Under the pieces are notes generated by a model. That model had not been told where the DNA came from. It did no database searches and saw only the letters and a program-made list of their open reading frames with translations. Of a stretch of DNA of 64,000 nucleotides, positions 39,420 through 57,988 are shown piece after piece (position 1 is the first letter of the stretch; each line of letters starts with the position of its first letter). Made by a program: the position numbers and the translations under genes. The DNA lies in contig NC_080726.1 in NCBI RefSeq assembly GCF_019097595.1, positions 9,398,205 to 9,462,204 on the forward strand, read 5' to 3'. The DNA comes from Hemibagrus wyckioides. Taxonomy: Eukaryota; Chordata; Actinopteri; Siluriformes; Bagridae.

Positions 39420-40898
39420 GCTCATTTAAAATACCGTATTAGAAAAGTTAGCTAATTAATTATATAATATATATAATAATAATTAATAGACGCAAGTAAA
39501 TAAGATCGTCTACACACTCACATATAGTCTTTCGAATCAAATCCAATTTCTAATATGAAAACAATTTATGAGTTTATTAAATATTAATTGTCATACTGTG
39601 CCTTTTTTAAGTTATGCCTCTATCTATCTGTTCAAAAAGCCTCTGACCGGCATCGTACCTACATCGAAGACCAATAGGATTACATGGGAACTCCAAACTT
39701 CATACCCTACCTATAATAGAGTCCAACACATTCTCTTGTAATGCCATATTCAGATCTTTTTCCCAGAGTGACCATAAAGCTTTGGTAGAAAACTTTTTTT
39801 TTTTTCCTGATTTTTAATAAGCCTTGAAATTGTTCCCTTTAACAAGACACTTCAAGAGCAAGAAGAGGAATTCAGACATACACTTCAGGTCTGAGCAATA
39901 TAAAAGTCTAATATAAAAGTAACACAAGATATAGGAAAGTATAAAAAACTTTCCTGGAGCTCCTCAAAAGTGGTAAATGTTCCACTGATAAATGCCTGAC
40001 ATCTTAGACAGGCCCAGGTCTTTCCAGGGTCCAAAGCCCCTCTTACTTAAAGAAGGAGAAAATAAGAAATTCAGGGGAATAGGAGCTGAAACGGAAAGAT
40101 GTCTGAGATTAAGAGGTAAACTTACTTGAGACCAGATTTTCAATGAATGACTAACAGCTGGACTGTCAGAAACTTTCTGCAGGGTAAAAGGGACATGCAA
40201 GTGAAAAGAAACAGGCTTAATGGAAGCAGTCTCAGTTTGGACTCTACTTAGCACGCCCTGTGTGTGTTCCTCTGCGCACACAGCATGACCAATCTAATAA
40301 TCCTATAGTATTAGCAGTCCAATCTAAAACAAAAAAAAAAGTGTAGGTTCAGTGCTTTATGGCATGCTCCTGAAGAACACAATATGACTGCATTACATTT
40401 ATTTAGAGTTTCCTGAAGGTCAAAATAAGTGACAAAAAAAACCCCCCACAATGTGTGAGGTCCAGCATGGATTTATTTCCTTGCAGAACATTTGAGAGGG
40501 CAAACTTCTCACAAGCAACATGTTAAACTCATTTGACAGTGAGGATGCATCTGACTCAAATTTAGCTGGATGTTCAAGTATGGTGTATGATTGTGTGCAT
40601 ATTTTTCCATTTTTAAAAAAAAAATAGTGATTCAATATACAGTATAATCAATATAAAACAGATCAACATTACATTCATAGTACAAGAATTTGTTTATGAG
40701 AAAATGATAGGGAAGAAATGAATATAGGATGTAAACACTGGTGGATGCAATCTATATACTGTATGTATATCATCATTTTAGTGAGACTGGTGACGATCAG
40801 ATAGGTATTTAAGGGAAATGTGCGCCCTCTTGTGGCAAAAACATCTACCTGAGTACTTCAAAACCAAACTGCAGTACTTTCGTTTGAACTGTAAACAT

Positions 40899-41450
40899 AC
40901 ATTGATCAGGCATAACATTATGACCACCTGCCTAATATTGTGATGGTCCCCCTTTTGCTGCCAAAACAGCCCTGACCCATCCTGCACTGTGTATTCTGAC
41001 CCCTTTCTATCAGAACCAGCATTAACTTCTTCAGCAGTTTGAGCAGCAGTAGCTCATCTGTTGGATCGGATCACACGGGCCAGCCTTCATACTCCATGTG
41101 AATCAGTGAGCCTTGGCCGCCCATGACCCTGTCGCCGGTTCACCACTGTTCCTTCCTTGGACCACTTTTGATGGATACTGACCACTGCAGACCGGGAACA
41201 CCCCACAAGAGCTGCAGTTTTGGAGATGCTCTGATCCAGTCATCTAACCATCACAATTTGGCCCTTGTCAAACTCACTCAAATCCTTACGCTTGTCCATT
41301 TTTCCTGCTTCTAACACACCGACTTTGAGGACAAAATGTTCACTTGCTGCCTAATATATCCCACCCACTAACAGGGGCCATGATGAGGAGATCATCAGTG
41401 TTATTCACTTCACCTGTCAGTGATCATAATGTTATGGCTGATCGGTGTAT
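40899..41450 (-). mobile_element. Tc1/mariner derivative with both termini, N-terminal (HTH) transposase part only
   Basis: About 552 bp. Left end tacattgatcaggcataaca, right end complementary (gttatggctgatcggtgta), flanked by TA. On the minus strand it begins [16 protein letters not shown] and continues through [20 protein letters not shown] text: the helix-turn-helix DNA-binding domain of a Tc1-like transposase with frameshifts; no DDE catalytic domain. Related copies: 47888-48314, 50668-51161, 53012-53337. Confidence 0.82.
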
Positions 41451-42364
41451 AAATGAATACGAATAAATTAGTCATAATGAACCAATAATGTGTTCTAAAC
41501 ATATACAAATACACATATGAACAGGAAATGTACTGTTTTTTTTGTTTGTTTGTTTAAAAAATCATTCCAAAAAAAGGTTCACACAACAAAAACAACAACA
41601 ACAACAAACTATATAAAGGGGAGGTTTTTATTTTCATGTTGGTGCCACTGAGTCAGTAATGTCGAAGACACAGCTTTTATCCCGTCATCCTTAGTAATCC
41701 TTAGGATTATTGTGGTTAAATTTGCTAGTTTGTTTAGATTATAGAAAATAACCAACAAAAGTCGCAAGAATAGATTACAGGAATGTACAAACAAAAATGA
41801 AGAAAACAATACAGTAATCCTGTGCGAATCTCTAGTTGAAAGCAATTAGCAAATAACAGAGTGATGTGGCTGATGTTGAGGAGCCAGAAGTCACACATGC
41901 TGACAATGCTTCTGGGTTTTTTCCAGTATTTCCAGTGGGATCTAATCACTCCTTCCAATCAGGACACATCCACTTCAAGTATAAATAAAAAACAGATATG
42001 GATAGCCGGAGCACAAAGAGATACAGATTCAGAAACATGTATTTCGAGCACTTAACAGTTTATATTAGGGAGTTCTCACCTCTGGCTTACTCATTAGGTA
42101 TAGTTTGGAGTTTATAAATTTCTGTAAAGCTGCTTTGAGACATTGTTAAAAGTGCTAAACAAGTAAAATTTTATTTGAATTGACCAGATACAAATAATGG
42201 CATTGTTCTTATTAACGTCCCAAGTTTAAAGGTCCACTCAGCAGAAATCTGTTCTCAGGCTTAATGGTCAAGTTACTCACTCCAGCATGTCTCATTGTGA
42301 ACATGTTCAACTTTGTTACTAGTTGCGTGGTGTGTGTTTTGGCAACCGTTCGCCCGTGTGAGAC

Positions 42365-49464
<7,100 letters not shown>

Positions 49465-50154
49465 CACACACTGACTGCAAATTGTCATTTCTTTAGTATG
49501 TAGTTGCTACCCATTTTCCCTGCATCTTAGTTATGGGAAGATGGCACACCAAGTTTAACATTCAAAAATGGGACTCCATCCCAAATGGACCTTTCATATC
49601 TTGTGAGGTTTCTCAAAAAAGCAAGACGTGCAAGTGCAGCACGCAGACTCGAATCAGCTCAACCCGTAAAAAAAAAATTATACTTAGAGTGACGTCTTCC
49701 TAATTCTGCTGTAGACCGTGTAACGCTTTTCATCCGAGTCGGGACTACAGACTTGCCAACATGGTTTAAGGCATCGGCTTCAACATCTTTATCCTCTATA
49801 CGCAATAACACATAGTGACATAAGGTTTAACTTAAGACCGGCTGTCAAATATATACTCTTTATACTAAATCTAATTTTGATACACATGATCACATACATA
49901 ATGCTAGCCATAAAAGAACAAACGGTATAATAAAACGTGTCGCGTGTTGACGGAAAGCCTGTGCATGTGTTGAAAGCTTTGTTAGCTTTTCCATCAGATC
50001 TCACGCTCCAAAAACCCTTCCTCTGACAGAAACGTTCAGAAGGTCCCCAGATTTTGGACATGATGTACATCAGAGTGTTCTGGCAGAGGCAGGACTCGAC
50101 GGTGATTATGGGAAATGACTGGGGTTAATGTCGTCTCTGTTTAATCCGCATGAC
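49465..50154. other. Interval between convergent lrrc72 and ankmy2 (3' UTRs)
   Basis: 690 bp, no coding sequence. Both 3' UTRs must end here. No canonical AATAAA was seen at a convincing distance on either strand, so poly(A) sites are not called. Confidence 0.6.
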
Positions 50155-53100
50155 TCAGTCTGAAGTTATCTGAATGGGGTCAGTGCTCTCGGTTTCTTTT
50201 CGAACATCTGATGTGCTGGTAACTTCACTCTGCTCAACAGAAAGATTTTCCATGCTGCTGCTCGTCTCTTCCAGTGCTTTCTTCTCCTCAGATTCTGGAG
50301 AGAATAGAAGCCCAGGTCAACATAATAATAATGGCTGGAACTGGAACTTTTTATATTTATATATATATATTTATATATATTTATATTATTACACATATAT
50401 ATTTTTATAAATGTGACAGCACAAGAAAGTACTGGCAGAGCTCTGTTGTGAAGTGGTTAAATCAAAAGGAACATATTAAAAGCCACAGTCGGCGAATACC
50501 TTTGGCCCTTTTCTCTAGTCGCCTGGCTGATTCAGCTTCTTGCTTCTGCCTATGCTCCTGGAGTTTCTTGCAGATCTTTTTATGGGTGAACCAGTGCAGC
50601 TTCTGGCAATCTTGGTTGCAGTAGATAACCTGAGGACAAATATCGAGGTCACATTATTAGCCACACCGACCAGGCATAACATTATGACCACCTGCCTGAT
50701 ATGGTGTTGGTCCCCCTTTTGCTGCAAAAACAGCCCTGACCCATCATGCACTGTGTATTCTGACACCTTTCTATCAGAACCAGCATTAACCTCTTCAGCA
50801 ATTTCAGCAACAGTAGCTCATCTGTTGGATCAGATCACACGGGCCAGCCTTCACTCTGCACTTGCATCCATGACCGTGTCACCGGTTCACCACTGTTCCT
50901 TCCTTGGACCACTTTTGATAGATACTGCCCACTGCAGACCGGGAACACCCCACAAGCACTGCAGTTTTGGAGATGCTCTGATCCAGTCGTCTAGCCATCA
51001 CAGTCTGGCCCTTCATCAAACTCGCTCAAATCCTTACGCTTTCCATTTTTCCTGCTTCTAACATCAACTTTGAGGACAAAATATTCACTTACTGCCTAAT
51101 ATATCCCACCCACTAACAGGTGCCATGATGAGGAGATCATCAGTGTTATTTACTTCACCAGATTAAAAGCCCAAGATGAAAACACCAATACCAAAACATG
51201 AAACAGGAAAGAACAATAAAATGTTACCATTTTGCAGATGGAGCACCTCTTCTCTGCTCCCTTCTCCCCACAGGTGGTGCAGAACTCCGCATCCATGAAG
51301 CCCACCTGCCCTGTGATGGCTTGAGTGAGCACTGACAAAGCTGTGGGGTCATTGCCCTAAACAAACAAAAAAACACTTGAGAAATTACTCAATTACTTAT
51401 TATTTAAGATAACCATCTTCTGTAGTGTTGAACCCAAACACAAGATGCACCACCAAACGAGACGAGTTGTTTATTTCACAGAGTGTTATTTCACATGTAT
51501 AAATACTACATCATTCTGTCTGCCTTTGTTTCTGTTGCATCACAGATCTATACAGGGAAAGATGACATGTTGAGGGAGGAAAAACACTGAATTAGAATAA
51601 CAATCTGCGTTACGAATCTACAATTCAATTCAGTTATTCTTAGAAGTGGAATACTCACTATTTCCACAGGAGCTATACTTCTGACAAGCTGCTGGAGTAG
51701 CGTAGCATCGCAGTAAGGAAATTTCCGGATGCATTCCCGTATAAATTTTTCTTGGAACACCGGGAAGCAGTCACTGTCTCGCCCCTTTAACAGGCTGAAA
51801 CAAAAAAAATAATTTCTTTCAACAGAGATTTATGAAACATTTTCCGCTGATGAGGGGACCAAGGACTGGTGAGCATCAGTTTTGTCACCATGGCAACTCA
51901 AGCCACACAAGACCACCATTCGAGACACAGAGATATAAACAGTGCTGTGTGTTTTAAAAATTATTGCAGGAAATAAAAATAAAGTAGCCATTTTAATGCT
52001 GTAAACTGATGCTGAAGGATGCAACGGTGGGTGTTGAAACATGCTTTTAATCAACTTTTAAAATCAAACATTTGTTAATAAGGTGCACGTCAGTGTCTGT
52101 AGAAGGGGAATCCAATTAATGTAGAGCTACAATCTGATTTCCTCAATCTTGTGGTTAATATTTAAAATCACAGATCTGAAATCCCTTTTATTAAGAACTG
52201 ATCAGAGAGCTGACATCAGCAACCTATAATTGTCTTTCAATAGAACGAAAATAACTCGAGCATCTTACCACTTGATGAGGCCATCCAGTTTATCCTCCCG
52301 GTCTTTGAGGAAGGCGCTACATTTCTGCAAAACACAGCTGATGTAGTGCATCTTCATGGCCAGCACCTCGTTCATGTCCTGCTGCTTTACACACTTCTCG
52401 CAGATCAGCTCCATCACTTTACGACACTTCTCAAGAGCCTCTGCATCCACGAGTAGAGGATTTTCCTTCACCAGCATCACCATCTGAAAGAGGAGAGGAT
52501 GTTTAGGATGAGAGCTTGGCAGTGATGTAGCAGAGCTTTCAATAAACTAATGATTTGAATCATTTAAAATAAAATGATTTTCTAAATGTGATCAAATCAA
52601 GAGCAAAAACATAATGCAAGTGATTTACCTTGACAGGGTTAAGATTTGTGCTCATGATAATTTTATGCAAAGGTCCAGCCAGTTTAGGAGGCAGTTTTGG
52701 CTCTTTTTCTAAGCCCTGTGGTTTTGTGTAGTAGTCGAGTCTCTTCCGGGAGAAGAAGTTATTGATAACGGTCACACAGTCGTGCTGCCCTGGATAGAGA
52801 ACACACAGTCTCATCATGTCTACATTCAATAAATAATCTTCTGATATATAATCTTTTAAGTGTCTGTACCAAAAGAATTTTAATAAGCATTTTCACAGAG
52901 AAGCTGACATCCAACACTGGAACATTCTTTGCTTTAAAAAGGCTACTCTTTGCTGTTACAGTTGTCATTGCATTACAGTAACTAGGATCTACTGCTTATG
53001 CTTATACACTAACCAGGCATAACATTATGACCACCTGCCTAATACTGTGTTGGTCCCACTTTTGCTGCAAAAACAGCCCTGACCCGTCATGCACTGTGTA

Positions 53101-55159
53101 TTCTGACACCTTTCTATCAGAACCAGCATTAACCTCTTCACCAATCTGAGCAACAGTAACTCGTCTGTTGGATTGGATCACACGGGCCAGCCTTCGCTTC
53201 CCACATGCATCACTAAGCCTTGGCCGCTCATGACTGCATCACCGGGTTCACCACTGTTCCTTCCTTGGACCACTTTTGATTAGATACTGACCACTGCAGA
53301 CCAGAAACCCCCCACAAGAGCTGCAGTTTTGGAGATGATTTCCATTTCATCGGGAATCGTCTAGTCTTAGCTGCAAATTATAAAAAAATGTCATCTGGAA
53401 TGCAGTTGCTGTCTATGGAGCAATCTCTGTGCTTGTGTAGATACCGTGGGATTTAGCCGAAGGGGTGAACATGTGCTCAAATATTTGCTAAATAACTGCC
53501 AGACAGTGTTATTATTATGCTAATGTTTTAGATCAGTGTTTAAAACATTTTGTTCCTCCCTAAGCAGCACCAGTTTCTCCAATGTGTCTATAACATAACA
53601 GTAGATGTATAGTTATGAGCTGTTAACAGTATTAAGGCTCTGTGAGCTCACCTACAAAAGCAGCCATTTGTGCTGCTGTTCTGCCTACTGAGTTCACCAC
53701 ATCCGTCTCTGCTCCAGCATCTAACATCATCCAGGTGATATCAGTCTTCCCTGAAACAGAAATATGCACAGTTTTAAAATGACAAACTTTAATAGTATAA
53801 AGTTGAATGAAGAACTGTCCAAATAATCGAAATCCTAGAGCATGCTGAGGCATACCTGATAGTCCTGCGAACATGAGAGCAGTGTAGCCGTGCTCATGCT
53901 CGTTGCAGTTGACTTCTGCGCCATGTTGCAGCAGCAGCTTACACATGTCCGCCCTGCCCTTATATGCAGCATGCATGAGAGGAGTCATGCCATACTGAGG
54001 AGAAATAACCAAAATAAACACAGAGCAGGTTTAATATAAATCAATCCCAAAGACATGGACTTATCAAGAGAAAGTAATTGATGCACTATATTGCCAAAAG
54101 TTTGAATTCAGGTATAGTTTTTCAAGGGTTGGGCTTGGCCCCTTAGTTCCAGTGAAAGGAACTCCTAATGCTTCAGCATACCAAGACATTTTGGACAAAT
54201 TCATGCTCCCAACTTTGTGAGAACAGTTTGATGATGACCCCTTCCTGTTCCAACAGGACTGCACACCAGTGCACAAAGCAAAGGTCCATAAAGCCATGGA
54301 TGAGTGAGTGGAGGAACCTCACCGAGTCCTGACCTCAACCCCATAGAACACCTTTAGGATGAATTAGAGTGAGCCAGGCCAAACTTGGGATGTCCACCTT
54401 TACATGCACATGTGTAATATGGAGTTGGCCTGCCCTTTGCAGCAATAACAGCTCCAGCTCTACTGGGAAGGCTTTCCATAAGGTTTAGCAGTGTGTTTTT
54501 GACCATTCCTCAAGAAGCGCATTTGTGAGGTCAGGCACTGATGCTGGACGAGAAGGTCTGGCTCGCAGTCTCCACTCTAATTCATCCCAAAAGTGTTCTG
54601 TCGGGTTGAGGTCAGGACTCTGTGCAGGCCAGTCTAGTTCCTCCACACCAAACTCGCTCATCCATGTCTTTATGGACCTTGCATTGGACAGTCATGTTGG
54701 AACAGGAAGGAGCCATCCCAAAACTGTTCACACAAAGTTGGGAGCATGAAATTGTCCGAAATGCCTTGGTATGCTGAAGCATCAACAGTTCCTTTCACTG
54801 GAACTAAGGGGCCAAGCCCAACCCCTGAATTAAATGATTTGGAGGGTTGTCCCAAAACTTTTGGCAGTACAGTGTAGAACAATTAGTAAGAAATATATTG
54901 GCAAGCACACTAAAGAAGTGAAATAAATTTCTAAAAAATCCCAAAATGCCTGAAGGTTTTGAACAAGAAAGTGCCACAAACAGAGACGAAGCAATCTATA
55001 TAAATCAGGAACGCAGCTGCTTTGGAAGCCAAGTGTCCCTGGCATCTGATTTTGGCAGGTCACTCCTGGACATGCCATGATCTCCCTTGGTCTTCTACTG
55101 AAGGGTTTGATTATTATACCAGGACATAACTGTGCAGCATTAATGACTGGTTCATTTGG

Positions 55160-55190
<31 letters not shown>

Positions 55191-55819
55191 GCACTTACTT
55201 CATCCAGGCAGTTTACTCGGACATCCTTTGAGCCAAGCAATCTTGAAGCTTCCTGTACATTTCCTACAAAACATTTCAGCCACATTACTATACAATATAA
55301 TAATATAATACTACAAGGCAGTGCAGATAAACATGATCACCTGCCTCCTTATACATTACCTGAGGCTGCAAAATACAGACTTACACATGTTTAACAATAA
55401 TGTACATCTAATAATCACCATAATTTTATTTCTCACTCCTTTATAGTCCATTAAGCTGATAACAGAGCACAAATCTCAGCTGGATAAAGAGGTCACCAAC
55501 AGGTTGCTACCTAGCTGACGAAGCTAACTGGCTAATCCTTAATCTCACTGATGGTTATTTGGCTAAATACTGGAATTATTTATAATAAGATTTCGCTAAT
55601 ATAATAAACTGCAGCATGCTTTAATGACTATTCGTGCCAGTTTAAACAAATGAGCTAGATACATCATATATCTGACTAATAATGTTATCAGCATCCCATC
55701 AGTTATAAACTAAGTTAGCTGGCTAGCATGCTAACCGTTAGCTAACAGTTACCTGCAGCAATAACCTCCAGGAGCTCTTTTTCAGTGTCGGTTAAATCTC
55801 CCTTCTTTATAACAGACAT
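50155..55819 (-). CDS. ankmy2: ankmy2, ankyrin repeat and MYND domain-containing protein 2, 10 coding exons
   Basis: Ankyrin/MYND protein; the mammalian orthologue controls adenylyl cyclase delivery to cilia and thereby restrains Hedgehog signalling. Coding exons, in transcript order: 55753-55819, 55199-55263, 53856-53994, 53652-53750, 52629-52789, 52269-52483, 51659-51794, 51228-51356, 50500-50629, 50155-50294. All are GT-AG and in phase; total 426 aa against 441 in human. Ankyrin repeats cover about residues 20-125 ([20 protein letters not shown], then [13 protein letters not shown] and [20 protein letters not shown]). The MYND zinc finger spans exons 8-9 with ligands C320, C323, C332, C335, C341, C345, H353 and C357, all present. 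The C-terminus is acidic, Ser/Thr/Glu-rich and poorly conserved. Start is [10 protein letters not shown], matching the human MVHIKKGELT. The gene is convergent with lrrc72 (690 bp between stops) and divergent from tspan13. Introns 2, 4 and 8 carry Tc1 derivatives. Confidence 0.97.
50668..51161 (-). mobile_element. Tc1/mariner derivative, HTH-part family, truncated at right end
   Basis: Left terminus accaggcataacattatgac; the right end stops near cagtgttatttacttcacc, lacking the second terminus. The minus strand has the same [13 protein letters not shown] HTH frame. It fills most of ankmy2 intron 8 (50630-51227). Confidence 0.8.
53012..53337 (-). mobile_element. Tc1/mariner derivative, HTH-part family, truncated
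   Basis: Left terminus accaggcataacattatgac; match ends abruptly after gctgcagttttggagatga. In ankmy2 intron 4. Confidence 0.78.
54084..54877. mobile_element. Inverted-dimer Tc1 derivative in ankmy2 intron 2
   Basis: Left half (54084-54400) runs from cactatattgccaaaagttt into plus-strand transposase C-terminus ([10 protein letters not shown] near 54255). At about 54415 it switches to gtaatatggagttggcctg, from which the same segment runs in the opposite orientation to aaacttttggcagtacagtg. Both ends therefore carry the same terminus. Confidence 0.72.
55160..55190. repeat. (TAT)n microsatellite next to ankmy2 exon 2
   Basis: About ten ATT units ending 8 bp before the exon 2 boundary on the donor side (minus-strand gene). 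Confidence 0.9.
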
Positions 55820-56282
55820 AATGATATAAAGATAAATCGGATTGTATATCTGAAAAGACGTATTAAATAACTTTGCTGTAGTGAAGATAACTACAGTCTC
55901 CTCTGTGTGCTCCACAATAATGCATGAAGTGCAGCTGCAGCGTGCGGGCTTTAAGCTGTCAAGTGGGCTGTACCATGTGTACTTTAAAGAGGGGTGTATT
56001 GTGGAACCTTCCGCTGTAAATAAAAAACTGTAGCTTTCAGAGGTGTTAAATTTTATATATAACTGTATAAAAGGTTATATTTAATTGTAATATAAAATAG
56101 TTTCTCACTAACACGCTGAATAAGTAATACCATAAATTAGTTATGCAGTGCAGTTCCCCTGTCGTAGTGGTTTAGGCAACAAAAGTCTAGAAAATTCACC
56201 CAGATTTATCAGCAACAACACCTTTTCTGTATTGGTTTCATGAAGATATATTACATTAATTATATATTTATTAATTATAGGC

Positions 56283-56356
<74 letters not shown>
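56283..56356. repeat. (GATA)n microsatellite, left part
   Basis: About eighteen GATA units immediately left of the Tc1 derivative at 56357-56965. Confidence 0.96.
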
Positions 56357-56963
56357 GCCAAAAGTTTTGGGAAAAGTAAGAAAGTAATTGATGCACTATA
56401 TTGCCAAATCATTGAATTCAGGTGTTGTTTTTCAGGTGTTGGGCTTGACCCCTTAGTTCCAGTGAAAGGAACTCTTAATGCTTCAGCATACCAAGACATA
56501 TTGTTGGACAATTTAATGCTCCCAACTTTGTGGGAACAGTTTGGGGATGACCCCTTCCTGTTCCAACATGACTGCACACCTGTGCACAAAGCAAGATCCA
56601 TAAAGACATGGATTAGTGTGTCTGGTCTGGAGGAACTTGACACTCCTGACCTCAACCCAATAGAACACCATTGGGATGAATTAGAGCGGAGACTGTGAGC
56701 CAGGCCGAGACTGGGACGTCTGTCTTTACATGAACATGAATGTAATATGGAGTTGGCCTGCCCTTTGCAGCTATAACAGCTTCAACTCTTCTAGGAAGGC
56801 TTTCCACAAGGTTTAGGAGTGTGTTTATGGGAATATTTGACCATTCCTCTAGAAGCACATTTGTGAGGTCAGAGACTGATGTTGGACCAGTAGGCCTGGC
56901 TCACAGTCTCCGCCCTAATTCAATGATTTGTATGGGTGTCCCAAAACTATTGGCAATATAGTG

Positions 56964-56965
<2 letters not shown>
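56357..56965. mobile_element. Inverted-dimer Tc1 derivative inserted in a GATA array
   Basis: Starts gccaaaagttttgggaaaag and ends ccaaaactattggcaatata. The left half has a plus-strand transposase C-terminus ([19 protein letters not shown], then DLNPIEHHWDELERRL, the DDE end). After about 56738 (atgtaatatggagttggcc) the minus strand carries NIPINTLLNLVESLPRRVEA. Same architecture as the copy at 54084-54877. Confidence 0.75.
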
Positions 56966-57000
<35 letters not shown>

Positions 57001-57001
57001 T
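56966..57001. repeat. (GATA)n microsatellite, right part
   Basis: About nine GATA units directly after the Tc1 terminus, same register type as the left array. Confidence 0.94.
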
Positions 57002-57448
57002 TCTAATGAATTACACATTAAGACTGCAGAATCGTTTTAGTGCATTTTCTAATTAAAAACCTCATCAATTTTTTGCTGGCTTTAGTTCAATCCAACTTAC
57101 AAATCATCTTAAACTTATATGGTTATCCCATTTTGTGTGATACAATCTGGCAACCCTGGTAGAAACCCTTTAAATTCAGTAATACAGTGTAGTTAGCTAG
57201 TTATTAAGCCGTGTCATTAGTAAGCTGGTTAGATAATTGACTCCACACTAAATAATAAGAAATGAATAAGAAGTAGGGATTTTTTATTTTCTAAATCTAA
57301 CACATGAACACTGTAGCCTTTAGTTTTATTAATAAAGTCACTTCTATTGACAATGATTGACAGCCAGCCCCGCCCACACGCGCTACACCTTTTTGGACTA
57401 GGTTCATTTTCACAAAGTTGAGGAAGTGATTAATCACCAGGCTTAGTC

Positions 57449-57460
57449 TGCGCATGCGCG
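57449..57460. promoter_or_regulatory. NRF1 site upstream of tspan13
   Basis: TGCGCATGCGCG is a perfect palindromic NRF1 consensus, about 105 bp before the tspan13 start codon; a CpG-rich stretch (gaacgcgcagtaac) follows. Likely core-promoter element; no TATA box seen. Confidence 0.7.
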
Positions 57461-57564
57461 TCATTAGGAACGCGCAGTAACTTACCTTTCACTCTTCACC
57501 TTTCTCTTCTTACTTTGGAGAAACCGCACGAGCTCCACGGGAATAGCAGAAATAAAGCTTTAAA

Positions 57565-57955
57565 ATGGCGTGTGGCGGATTTGTTTGCTCGAAATTCACT
57601 CTTTGCGCGTTGAACATTCTTTATGTGGTGAGTATTAAGTGCGCAAATGGCAGGCTTTTCTGGAAAAGATGTGTTGCTTGTGTATCAGGTGCGATTTTGT
57701 ATTAAATCGGTCGTGTAGTAGGTGCGTGATAATGGACTTCATACGTGTCTGCGATCGATGATCTTTAGACCATCTACTGTAATGTTTTTATGATTATTGT
57801 TATTTATGATAGCCTATGCCTTCATGCCTATTTAATGTACTCATTTTAAAGATTCAAATAAGTAATAATAAAATGTTATTGCTTAATTAAGTTATTTTAT
57901 GCCATACTCCAGTTCTTACAGCCATCTTTCCATTTTTGGATATTATTAAATATAT

Positions 57956-57988
<33 letters not shown>

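Larger units (their letters stand above)
37330..42300. other. Intergenic region between divergent sostdc1 and lrrc72
   Basis: Five kilobases with no supported exon. Contents: an AAAT array (37859-37920), a GT run (38109-38128), an old repeat (38228-38352), a TA array (39342-39415) and a Tc1 derivative (40899-41450). Regulatory elements for sostdc1 may lie here, but none can be shown from sequence alone. Confidence 0.6.

Noticed and set aside
42320..42350. X-box-like half sites (gttgcg ... ggcaac) upstream of lrrc72
   Set aside because: The half sites are separated by about 14 bases, far more than an RFX X-box allows.
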